A stretch of 64,000 nt of DNA from Oryzias latipes. Lineage: Eukaryota > Chordata > Actinopteri > Beloniformes > Adrianichthyidae. The notes beneath the pieces are model-generated. The model saw only the letters and a list, made by a program, of their open reading frames with translations. It searched no databases and was not told where the DNA came from. This document shows positions 53,773 through 64,000 of this stretch, in pieces. The stretch spans positions 21,484,184 through 21,548,183 of the forward strand of contig NC_019867.2 in assembly GCF_002234675.1 (NCBI RefSeq), given 5' to 3'. A program made the position numbers and the translations under genes. Each line of letters starts with the position of its first letter. The stretch's first letter is position 1.

Positions 53773-54973
53773 ATGTCTGAGCAGCAGAGTGCCCCAGAGC
53801 AGCTGGCTGTAGGAAAAAGCCAGGGTGGAGCTGGAGCTACATATAAGGTACTTTATTTGCCTCTTACCAGACATAAAAAACTCCACTCCACAAAAATTAG
53901 GTGCCTCAATATCCAAAGAAAGGGGATATTGAGACTTAAGTAAGCTGTGATTTTAGTGTTTCTCTATGTGTACCTTTGCCCTCCTTTTGTCTTTACTATC
54001 ACCATATGTGCAGAAATAAACACCTATTTCCATAAAATAAATTATGTCTGTGAAACAGGTGGTGCTTTTTGAGTTTGAAAACTTCCAGGGCTGCAAGGCA
54101 GAGATTTTTGCAGAATGTAAAGGCGTGACGGAGAAGGGGCTGGAGAAGGTCGGCTCTCTGATTGTTGAGTCAGGACCGTAAGTTATACAAAAAGCCTAAT
54201 ATTTTTCTTTGCTGAGGTGCAATGAGGATGAAGTATGATCCTCCTCCCAGATGGGTGGGTTATGATCGGCATGGGTTTACTGGGGAGCAGTTTGTTTTGG
54301 AGAAGGGCGAGTACCCACGCTGGGACACCTGGACCAACAGTCAAAGCAGCTACTCCCTCTTGTCTCTAAGGCCTCTCAAAGTGGTGAGTGTCCAAATCTG
54401 GCTGAAAAGAGCACACAAAAAACTTATTTTGATCTCATGATGTGAGAAATGTAAAGGATTCTGAGGTTTCCTAATGTCTGGTTCTCTTCTTTTAGGATAG
54501 CGCAGAACACAAGCTACACTTGTTTGAGAACCCTAAGTTTACTGGGAGAAAGATGGAGATTGTTGATGATGACGTGCCAAGTTTGTGGGGCCATGGTTTT
54601 CAGGACCGTGTAGCTAGTGTCAAATCTCTGAATGGAACGTAAGCGACTTCAGTCATATTATAAATATTTAGATGCTTGTACCCTCACACACACGTGTCAC
54701 AGTGATAGTTCTCTTTATTTTTCTTTCAGATGGGTTGGCTATATGTACCCTGGCTACAGGGGACAACAGTTCATCTTTGAGCGGGGAGACTTTAAGCACT
54801 GGAATGACTGGGAGGCCCCTGCTCCTCAGATCCAATCTGTCCGAAGGGTGCGGGACATGCAGTGGCACAAGAGGGGTTGTTTCATCCTTCCAGACCCTGC
54901 TCCTGCCCCTGGCCCGGATCCTGATCCCACCCCAGGACCTCCTGTTCTTCCTGCTTCGGCTGGAACCAGCTGA
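53773..54973 (+). CDS. crybb3: Beta-crystallin B3, with proline-rich C-terminal extension
   Basis: A structural lens protein with two beta-gamma-crystallin domains, each of two Greek-key motifs. Exons: 53773-53847, 54059-54177, 54251-54383, 54496-54638, 54730-54973 (TGA), giving 237 residues with one motif per exon after the N-terminal arm. The N-terminal [19 protein letters not shown] closely resembles mammalian CRYBB3. Motif landmarks are [28 protein letters not shown], the connecting [53 protein letters not shown], and [18 protein letters not shown]. Mammalian CRYBB3 (about 211 residues) ends shortly after this point, whereas here about 28 further residues rich in Pro, Ala and Asp follow. 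The neighbours kiaa1671 and crybb2 match the human order. Expression in lens fibre cells is expected from the family. Confidence 0.96.
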
Positions 54974-55115
54974 GCAGGATCCTGACATACCTCCAAGCCC
55001 CCTGTTGCCCACAGTTTCTGCCCTCTGCCTACCCAACCATGGCAAACACTGCTTGTGCTCTGTGACCATTGCCATGTTTATTTCAGTGGGGAATAAAAGC
55101 TGTTTGATCTGGCCT
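54974..55115 (+). other. crybb3: crybb3 3'UTR and polyadenylation signal
   Basis: A short 3'UTR has AATAAA at about 55091, followed by a T-rich stretch about 20 bases later. The cleavage position is inferred. Confidence 0.6.
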
Positions 55116-56573
55116 TTTTTTATTTGGTGGTGTTGTGCTTTCAAAGCGTCAACCTCTGCGATCTGGACGAACTACAGCAAGAGCTACAGATCCTGAGATC
55201 TTTGCAGTCTATTTAGCCAACCTCAAGATAACTTCAAAGAGCTTAAAAATTCATCCAGATGGAAGAGGGCATAAGCCTGATATTCTGTTGATCTGCATAT
55301 CAGTATTGACAATGGTGTCATGCTGTATGTATGCTATGCTATTGAAACACAGTGTACTGTACCCCTCTATACTCATGAATTTACCATTAAATATCATGTT
55401 GACAACACCTGCTCAACAGGTATACTTCAGAGTGCAAAGAAAACCAAATGCTTTAAACCAGAATGATAATAGAACATATCTTAAAATGTTTCTAATAGTT
55501 TTTTTTAAACAATTTTACAATTTTTCTAGGTTTGTTCTGAACTGAGAGCAAAATAGTTAACATTTCTAGGTACTCTGATTCAACTCTTATAGTTTTAAAG
55601 AGGCTGTCTAATCTGATTGGGCACAGTATTTTGGAGATAAATCAATAGGATTGAACCACCTGGATTGGATCCTGATCTGAAATTGTGTATTTCAAGCCAT
55701 ATTTGATCCCGTAGATTAGAAATTGTATTTACAATCCTGCCTTTAATCCGTATTCAAGGATTGAAGAGTATCTCAAAACTTTGGATTGAATCCTGGATCA
55801 TTTTGATTCTAAAAATTAGGATTATTCTGATCCTAGTTGAGAACAGGATCTGAGGCTGTTCCTGTGTTGGTTTCTCCTTCTAATGACAAAAATAAAAAAA
55901 ACACATGAACTCCTGCAGATCCAGAGCAAGTCGGTTCACTATGCTTCGTTTTACCACTTTTTTTTTAATAATTGCTTTGAATCATCATTTAATCTCTGCC
56001 GGTGTTGCTAGATAGTCATGGTTTTCCATCCCAAAAGTAATCCAAAAACCAACAGACCCAACAAAAAAACACCCAAAATATAAATCAGTAATTAATTAGC
56101 AGTAATTTATCATCCATTATGTATTTCTTCCTAATTTGATTTAAAGTCCAACTTTAGCACATTTTGAATATATTACATCAACCATTTTTGCAGTCAGTCA
56201 GAGAAAAACATGAACTACTGGAATCCAATTGAACTTTACCGACAACTACTGATACTTTTGCTCAAATATTAAGAACAATCAAAAAAGGTAAGGGAAAACA
56301 ACCCACAAATAATTAAAGAATAGGAGTTCACCAGGAGTTCTAGTTCAACTTATTAGCCTATCGTGAACAAAAGTCAACTGGAAAGACTACAGGAAAATCC
56401 CTTTCTATCCATAGAGACATGTACTCCAACCATCTTCTCCTCTATAAAGACTCCATCTCCAATGCCAAATCTCCATATTACTTCAGCATAATAAACTCAA
56501 GCGATGGAAATTTCAAAGTCCTTTACGCTATACTCTCAAATAACGGAACCATCAAAGTCAGTTTCTCCTCACC
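55116..56573. other. Intergenic sequence without recognised genes
   Basis: AT-rich. About 55600-55860 contains many loosely repeated GGATTGAATCCTGGAT-like phrases in both orientations, suggesting a degraded repeat. Nothing is coding. Confidence 0.35.
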
Positions 56574-57550
56574 TACCGTATTTTCCAGACCATAAGTCGC
56601 CACTTTTGTTACCAACTTTTGACCCTTCAGCTTATTCAATGATGTGGCTAATTTATGCTTTTATTTATCAGCCGCCGGGTGCACACTGGCAGTCTCAGAG
56701 TGGAGACTGCCTGCACAATTCTATGTTCAGCATCAAGCGTGATTGCTTTGACACGCACTCAAGAAGCCACACAGTATGGACCTCACTTCAATTGTTAGTC
56801 ATGGTGCAATACAAGAAACACCCATGATCAGCTGCATCCCACAATCCTTTGGTGCCATTAGACCCAACGTACACGTAAACCGCCACTACAATATGATATA
56901 TTGTAGCCACTATAATATAATTTCAAGTTAAAAGCAATCGTTAAAAGCAGTGTGAAAAAATCCACCATCACCAACGGTTTTGGAAAAGCCGGTCTGCTGG
57001 GTGCCAGAGCCGCGTAGAGCGCTCATAGGCGCGTGCCGCGCGCGCTTATAAGACTGCTGCTCTCTTTTACTGGAATGTTTTTTCAACCAGCCCTGTTATT
57101 TCCACATTGCTGCCGTGTTACTGCCGGAAGGAGGGAAGAGCTGCTCTCGCGTTCCGCTGCAGCTCCTTGCTCCTTCTTAAACATGCACGCGGTTTCAGCA
57201 CATACACATCCTCAATCTACAACACAGTGTGGTGAACTGGGGGTTAGCCCCGCCTTAAACCCTTTAGACTTATGGGAAGGGGGGAATATGAAGGAAAATT
57301 TCCACACCATAAGTGAGGTAAATGTGAGCTGAAGTGAGGTCCATGCTGTTTGGCAGATGTGGGTGTGTTCAAATAAATAGGTTAAACTACTGGTTACCCT
57401 GCCCTCTCTGATACTACTGTGGTCTCAGTGACTTGCCAATTGAATTGCCACAACATGCAGCTTGCATACAAGTGCGGCTTGTGCATGTAGAAAATGGTTA
57501 ATCCTCATTAAATTGGTAGGGCGCAGCTTGCACTCAGGTGCGCTATATAA
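56574..57550. mobile_element. Diverged inverted copy of the 18.4 kb TA element
   Basis: It starts TA-CCGTATTTTCCAGACCATAAG. Internally, 56840-56890 (TTTGGTGCCATTAGACCCAACG) is the reverse complement of 19535-19575, and the far end (AAGTGCGGCTTGTGCAT) matches the start region of the first copy in reverse. The right terminus is eroded. Confidence 0.65.
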
Positions 57551-57639
57551 CCTAGCAATTACGTTACATACTTTAGATTTTTGCAACACCCTTACATCCT
57601 TTTTCCCTTCCAAAATAGAACTCATAACCCAGCAGCTCA

Positions 57640-58445
57640 TACTTATCCCTGGTCCTAACCTACCTCCGCTAGTTCCCATCACCTCCAGACTGTTTACTTT
57701 CAGTATTTGTTTGGTGAACACCAACAAACCCGATGGCTAATCACATTACGGCCTCTCCTCCTTTCGGTGAGATTACTTAACCCTTGTGCTATCCTATGAG
57801 CCCACCCTTACATTGACGTGTTATCCCTACCATGACAAAGGTGGATAAAGGTGAAGAGGATTTCATGTAATCCATGGACACCAGTGAAGATCACAAATCA
57901 TTGAAGAAAAAAGGTTCAGCGCACTGTCTAGTGGGTCTAGATGACCCAACTCCCAATGTTAAAGTGCCTAGGATAGCACGAGCGTTAAAACCCAGCTTCT
58001 TCCATGTAGATGTATTCTTGGGGTCTTCCCACTGCATCCAGTTGAAAAACCCTCTGTACAAATAGATATTGTTTTGTGAGTGATACAGAAACAGTGATTT
58101 TGGCCATACAGTTAATCACTACATAGAGTAAATAATAATTAATGTGTCTGGATATATGCCAACCTGTACAAACTGGAATCTTTGCTGTTTGACTCTGAGT
58201 TGCAATCACAGGGCACTCTGTATAGCTATTTCATGCGAAGTCTGTTGCGTTTGAGGACACGATCAACAGTAAAGAGGCTGACACTGTTGACAACCTAAAA
58301 ACTTACATGGTCCTCAATGATCTTCTGTTGAATTTCCCCCAGTTTAATCGCATTGTTCTAATGGACCATATCCATATCCACAATTAGGGTCTCTTGGTGT
58401 GGGGAGAATATACCTGTCCTCCCACCTCCAAGTGGCAGTCTTTCA
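57640..58445 (-). pseudogene. IS630/Tc-mariner-type transposase remnant
   Basis: Minus-strand pieces, from about 58440 down, read RLPLGGGRTGIFSPHQETLIV, LSTVDRVLKRNRLR, VGRPQEYIYMEEAGF (a D/E-type catalytic region), and, beyond an insertion, NLTERRRGRNVISHR. This is the order seen in IS630-like transposases of fish (ISRm11-type). Stops and frameshifts are frequent. The TTAA-flanked MITE at 57777-57988 interrupts it just after EEAGF. Confidence 0.65.
57777..57988. mobile_element. 212-bp piggyBac-like MITE flanked by TTAA
   Basis: TTAA-CCCTTGTGCTATCCTA on the left and TAGGATAGCACGAGCG-TTAA on the right are inverted repeats inside duplicated TTAA, the piggyBac target. There is no coding capacity. 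Confidence 0.9.
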
Positions 58446-59314
58446 ATTCTACGAAAACAGAATGTCACACTGGTGATTCAATCAGCTCAATAAACTCTGT
58501 GCAAAATTTATTTAAACAATAAAAATATTTAAAATGTTATTTAATAAATAGTTATCTATGAAAACAGTTGCAACAGGTTAAAATAATAACAAAGATAAGA
58601 CAAAAAACACGATTTAAGTCCCAGCTTAAAAAAGTCCATCTCCAAAGCCGCCCCTCAAAGGTCCACCATTGAAAGGGATAATGGAGGAGGAAAACCAGCG
58701 TTTCTGCGGCTGAAGAGAACACAAACAAAGGGGAACTTTCGGGTGCTGCACAAGCATCAGCCACATGCATCAAGGCAGATCAGGAGGGGAGCAGACTGAC
58801 AGGCTTTAAGGTCCTTCATGCAGCTTCCCGGTCAGCCCTGGCGTCCCTCCGATGGGCGTAAAATCTACTTTTGACACTTTTAAGTTGTATGTTCAGCTCG
58901 GAGCCCTTAAACTGTTGGGGGTTTCAGGCAATCGCATACTTTTGCCTTATGGTAAGTCCACCCCTGGTGTAAAATTAAAGTGATGTTTGAACATAGTATG
59001 TTAAAAAGCCTGTGTCCTCCTCAATAAAGCCAGCTCGACTGAACAAAAGTTCCGTAAAATTCTTTTTTTTTTGGTTACAGAAGCTACATTCTTATGATGA
59101 ATACTATATTTATTTAAAAAATGTGATCAATTGGTTTGTGAAATTTTAAAAATGGTCATTCTAGAGCAAAATATTACTCATGTTTAGTCGCAAAAGTCCT
59201 ACAGACTTCGTTGAAGGAGAAAGCTCCGCCTTTTTCCAGGTGTGTGTCGGATTCTGTGGGTGGGGCAGATCTGGAAATCGCTATGCTGACAAATCTGAGC
59301 ATATTTGATCTGAT
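58446..59314. other. Intergenic sequence without recognised genes
   Basis: Nothing coding recognised. The text after about 59180 leads into the inverted repeat at 59315. Confidence 0.3.
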
Positions 59315-59968
59315 CCGGTGTGGGTACCGGATGTTCTCGGGCTGCCAGATGTTCTCGGGGTCCTTCGGGGTCCTTCGACCAATGATGACGTCACACTATT
59401 TGATTGGCTGTAAGTTGCCACGACCAATGAGTTAACGTCGCTAAGTTTTTTTTAAAACTTTATTGACAATTGCGGTATCATACATTAACAATGACATCAA
59501 CGTTAACAACGAACAATAACAATGTAATGAATATTGCTTCGAAGATCAGTCACCATTGCCAAACATAATATATTAACATAGAAAATAAAGAATAGAGGGG
59601 AAAAAAGAAACAATGAACATAACACACAAATAAATAAAAACATAAGTAAAATAAAATAAAGGAACATAGAAAAAATCTAAATAGTTAAGTTAGGGGTACT
59701 CATGAAGTTTGTATTTCTGAACAAAACTAAGCAATTTCAAGCCATTCTTCTTTTTCATATAATGAAGTGATTGAAAGTAAAAACAGAGCTCTTTATTAAA
59801 TGTTATAAAAAGTGGTTTGGTCTTCAAAACTTGACCTCACCAAGATGGCGGTGCTCTCCTCCCATGAGGAACCACGTGATGTCTCCTCTAGTGATATAAC
59901 TCATTGGAAGGACCCTGAAGGACCCCGAGAACATCTGGCAACCCGAGAACATCCGGTACCCACACCGG
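59315..59968. mobile_element. Inverted-repeat element (MITE-like) with about 56-base arms
   Basis: CCGGTGTGGGTACCGGATGT on the left (59315) is mirrored at 59949-59968, and the pairing continues through GTTCTCGG, CCAGATGTTCTCGGGGTCCT and TCAGGGTCCTTC with about two mismatches. The loop of about 500 bases is AT-rich and non-coding. Confidence 0.7.
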
Positions 59969-60600
59969 CAATGTTTTGAAATATTGGTATAAATATCTTT
60001 GATCCATGGAATTAGATAAAAGGATTTGGTAATCCGGATCACTTTAATTCTGATCCTACATTTTAAAATACTAGGGATAGTACCTCATTTTGCAAACTGT
60101 CACTTTTTTTTTCAGAGAGATTATTAAAAGTTTCAATATAAGCTGGTTCAGTAACTGTAGCAGTGTTGAAGAATACAGCTACATGTTTAGTAAAACCATA
60201 TATTTATATAATGTAAATGTACAGGAAAGATTTAGCTAAAATGTCTAATCAATCGTTTTTAAACAGAACACAAAACAAATGGCAGCTGTAATTAATGTGT
60301 TTGATGCAGAATTGTCTGAGAGTGGTCTTAGAGTGGTGAGGTAGTAGAAATTTTTTGTTTGAAAAGAAATGCATAGCCACTGAGGTTTACTCTTATCAGG
60401 AGGGATAAGATGTTGTTTAAAAGATTCAAATCCTCATATTTTCCTTCATTCCTTCAGAATAAAATTTTTCAAAATAAAATCATTTAAACTTGTAGAAATG
60501 ATCACATTTATTATCTCAATATGAACCCCTCCAGCGCAGTAAAAACCCATCTTTCACAGTCCTCCCTCATTCTCTTTCTCATTGTAGGTGTGGAACTCTT
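59969..60600. other. Intergenic sequence upstream of crybb2
   Basis: AT-rich, with no recognised feature. Confidence 0.35.
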
Positions 60601-60611
60601 GGCACTTATTG

Positions 60612-60844
60612 TGCTGAATCATGTGAATATCAAACAATGACTGGCTGGACAAAACTGACAACTAATGAAATAACTCTGTGGGAGTGTGACGATGACCCCC
60701 TCATATTGGTTTTTGTGGGGCCTATGGCTGGTTGATCTGCTCTCATGTTTGGACGCTGCAGGCCCTGTTGGCAAAGTTTCCACCCCTGGGCGTGCAGTAT
60801 AAATTAGGCTCATCATGCCAACACAAGCACACTGGCACAGACAG
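60612..60844 (+). promoter_or_regulatory. crybb2: crybb2 promoter and non-coding exon 1
   Basis: TATAAA at 60798-60803 places the start site near 60830. A short non-coding exon would end at 60844 (GACAG|GTAACG), joining to the acceptor at 61151-61152. A MAF-response-like TGCTGAATCA lies at 60612-60621. MAF sites before TATA boxes are a known feature of beta-crystallin promoters, but this particular site is unproven. Confidence 0.6.
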
Positions 60845-61177
60845 GTAACGGCAAGGATTCATGGCTGTTGTGGCAAAATATTTCAATTTTTTTTTCTATT
60901 TTTTAGGTGTTCAGGTTCATTGTGGCTGTCCTCTGTGTTTATTATCTGGAGACTCTGTTTGTTGATGTGTAGTAATGTGTGCTCATGATGTTGTGCCTTT
61001 TCTGATAGAATCAAAGATTGAACCTCTTCATAAATATCCATCCAAAAATAACAGATGAACTTTTTTGCGTCATGAAAACACTAACTAGCGTTTGATATCA
61101 ACTGCTCAGTATCCCTAGATTAAGTCAGAAATTTCTTTGATTTACTTTACAGTTTTATCCTTGCAAATCCATTCGCT

Positions 61178-62273
<1,096 letters not shown>

Positions 62274-62450
62274 GCATGTGACTGATTTGGGTCATGAATC
62301 CTAACCTCAGCGACCTTGACCTCTTCCAGCTGCTATTCCTTGCCTTTCAATTACATAATACTGCATTTTGATATCTATTGCAGCTGTTGCAGTAGTGAGA
62401 TTCTGTTCTAAGCTGTCAAGCATACTAATAAATGAGTGTTGCCCTAAGAC
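62274..62450 (+). other. crybb2: crybb2 3'UTR and polyadenylation signal
   Basis: AATAAA at 62427-62432 is followed by a GTGTTGCC/TTTGTG-rich stretch typical of a downstream element. The transcript end is probably near 62450. Confidence 0.7.
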
Positions 62451-62517
62451 TTTGTGCTTTATTACTTTTATTCTGATCTTTTTATTATTATTAACTGTTT
62501 TGAGGTGACTATTAAAA

Positions 62518-62640
62518 GCATGCGCAGTGGCAAATTCCGAACAGTAGGGTGCGCTGCAAGCAGAATACACTTCCTGTTTTCCGCTGAGGAGGAAGTGTTC
62601 TGAAAACAGGATTTATTGAAAGTCTGCGCTTCCACTACAA
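62518..62640 (+). promoter_or_regulatory. Candidate TATA-less promoter of a downstream gene
   Basis: GCATGCGCAG (NRF1-like) at 62518 is followed within about 80 bases by CACTTCCTGTTTTCC and GAGGAAGTG (ETS-like, both orientations). Such clusters mark housekeeping promoters. If real, the gene would run rightward, with its first coding exon possibly at 63960. Donor and transcription start were not resolved. Confidence 0.35.
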
Positions 62641-63959
62641 AAGTATGGATATTCTTATATTTTAAGAAGCGATTTCCCTTTTTAAAATACCCAAAAGAAA
62701 CACATGTTGTTTGAATAATGGTAATACATAATTATTTCATGTCAAATTTACTAATTCGTTTGTCGTAGCTTGCTAGCTTACCTAACTTTTGTCCATCAGA
62801 TCATGTGGTGCTCTACAGTACCTAACCTACTACGGTACGACGAGTCATTTGGTGTTGTTTTGCTTCTCAAATATTTAAAACAATTACAGTAGGAATGACT
62901 TTTTTGTATTTATCGTATCCTTAATTATATGCTCCAGGTATTACTTGTTTGTTTAGTAGTCAGGTCGGTTTTCTGGTGTGCAGTGCAGAGTTAAGGAACT
63001 GGTGGGGTTAATGAATGTAAACTTTTGGTTAAAAATAAGTTGGAAGATACTACTATTTAGAAAAGTTTTAATAAACTTAATAGTAATGTAATGTGGGACG
63101 AAAAACAATTTAACCCGAGTGTTCGTGTTCCAAACTTAATTTATAATTATTATTATGAAAAACCTAAATCTGAATTTGACTTTGTCATCATTGTTATGAC
63201 ATTTAAGAAATTTCACCTTCGTGAGAGCAATTCATATTTACAATATTGAATAATGCTTGAAATCTAATAGCTGATTCTAATTAAGTTAACTAGATTTACC
63301 TTTGTATTCCACCTATGAAGTATATTTGCTATGTTTTTGGTGGATTGATTACTCTATATTGTCCCTTCTTGTGACTGTGAGTATGAATGGGTGTGTGATT
63401 TGTGTGGCCCCGAAACAGCAGGCTGGCGACCTGTCCAACGTGTACCCCGTCCTAGGGTTAGGCTCTAGGAGCCCTGTTATCCCAAAAGGGATCACTAAGA
63501 AAATGAAGGGATAGTTTTCCTTTATTCAGCTAGATTTAGACAAAACATAAAATGGGTTGAATATGGATTTTTGTACATTTAATTTATTATGTTTTATTTA
63601 TAAATATTTTCAGGGACTTCTAGCAGAAACAGTTAAAGATAGTTGTCAGAGTATGAAAGTGGTCACAAAGAATGCAACTATTGACATTTAGTAAGCATAA
63701 AAATAAATAAAAGCAACCCAATATAAAAAAATAATTAATTTCTATAGTATACCTTAAATAAAGAGTACTGTAGTCTTGAGTTATTTGATTGTCCCTAAGC
63801 CTGTGAGTATTATGTTTTAAAAGTATGCTTTTGACTTGGAAACAATTTTTAAAGTGTAAAAATTATTCATTCAATTTTTTCATTTCATTCAAATGAATGA
63901 AGTATGGATGAATGAATGAATGAATGTAATAATTATTTTGTTTTTCCCGTATTCCACAG
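62641..63959. other. AT-rich region with a dispersed-repeat fragment
   Basis: About 63415-63490 (GCTGGCGACCTGTCCAACGT-GTACCCCGTCC...) matches the well-known 3' body of fish SINE/LINE repeats. (GAAT)n occurs at about 63893-63926. Otherwise nothing is recognised; possibly the first intron of the downstream gene. Confidence 0.45.
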
Positions 63960-63964
63960 CTAAG

Positions 63965-64000
63965 ATGCCTGTTTCCTGCAGCAGCTGCGTTGAGAAGCGA
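63965..64000 (+). CDS. Possible first coding exon of an unidentified gene (cut by window edge)
   Basis: After a pyrimidine-rich tract and an acceptor (ATTCCACAG ending 63959), an ATG opens MPVSCSSCVEKR, still open at the window end. Twelve codons are too few to name a family. The Cys spacing (C-X2-C) could begin a zinc-binding segment, but that is speculation. Confidence 0.3.
   Translation, partial: MPVSCSSCVEKR

Noticed and set aside
54668-55196. Frames of 158 (minus) and 174 (plus) codons over crybb3 exon 5
   Set aside because: They are out-of-frame shadows of the crystallin exon and its proline-rich tail.

Overview
This is eukaryotic DNA from a teleost fish, probably a percomorph. The protein-coding exons are split by GT-AG introns, the proteins are recognisably vertebrate, and the introns are full of fish-type transposons. 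One TTAA-flanked MITE resembles repeats I associate with medaka-like fishes, but I would not assign a species from that.

The gene order on the + strand is: the 3' half of rnf10 (663-3803), the whole kiaa1671 orthologue (5'UTR exons from about 5.0 kb, CDS 8692-48341, 3'UTR to about 49.9 kb), crybb3 (CDS 53773-54973), crybb2 (CDS 61178-62273), and possibly the first coding exon of an unidentified gene at the right edge. KIAA1671-CRYBB3-CRYBB2 is also the human chromosome 22 order, which supports the orthology. rnf10 encodes an E3 ubiquitin ligase. kiaa1671 encodes a large, mostly disordered protein with a very long charged coiled coil. crybb3 and crybb2 encode structural lens beta-crystallins with the standard one-exon-per-Greek-key-motif layout. 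All exon joins given here were phase-checked by hand.

Most of the rest is intronic or intergenic mobile DNA. It includes a permuted R4/Dong-like (restriction-enzyme-like endonuclease) retroelement at 10.3-13.7 kb, two CR1/L2/Rex1-like LINE fragments, a 1.49 kb TA-flanked element and a second inverted copy, several hAT elements (one with a perfect 8-bp target duplication), a Tc1 transposon with long inverted repeats plus a terminal fragment of the same family, a second broken Tc1 copy, an IS630/Tc-mariner remnant split by a TTAA-flanked MITE, and tRNA-derived SINEs.

I found no CRISPR, prokaryotic operon or defence system, and no clearly new biological system. The strongest leads are a likely alternative first exon of kiaa1671 at 30854-31126 that would give a short C-terminal isoform, in-frame hierarchical duplications in its coiled coil, the permuted retroelement, a GC-AG intron in rnf10, and a proline-rich C-terminal arm on crybb3.
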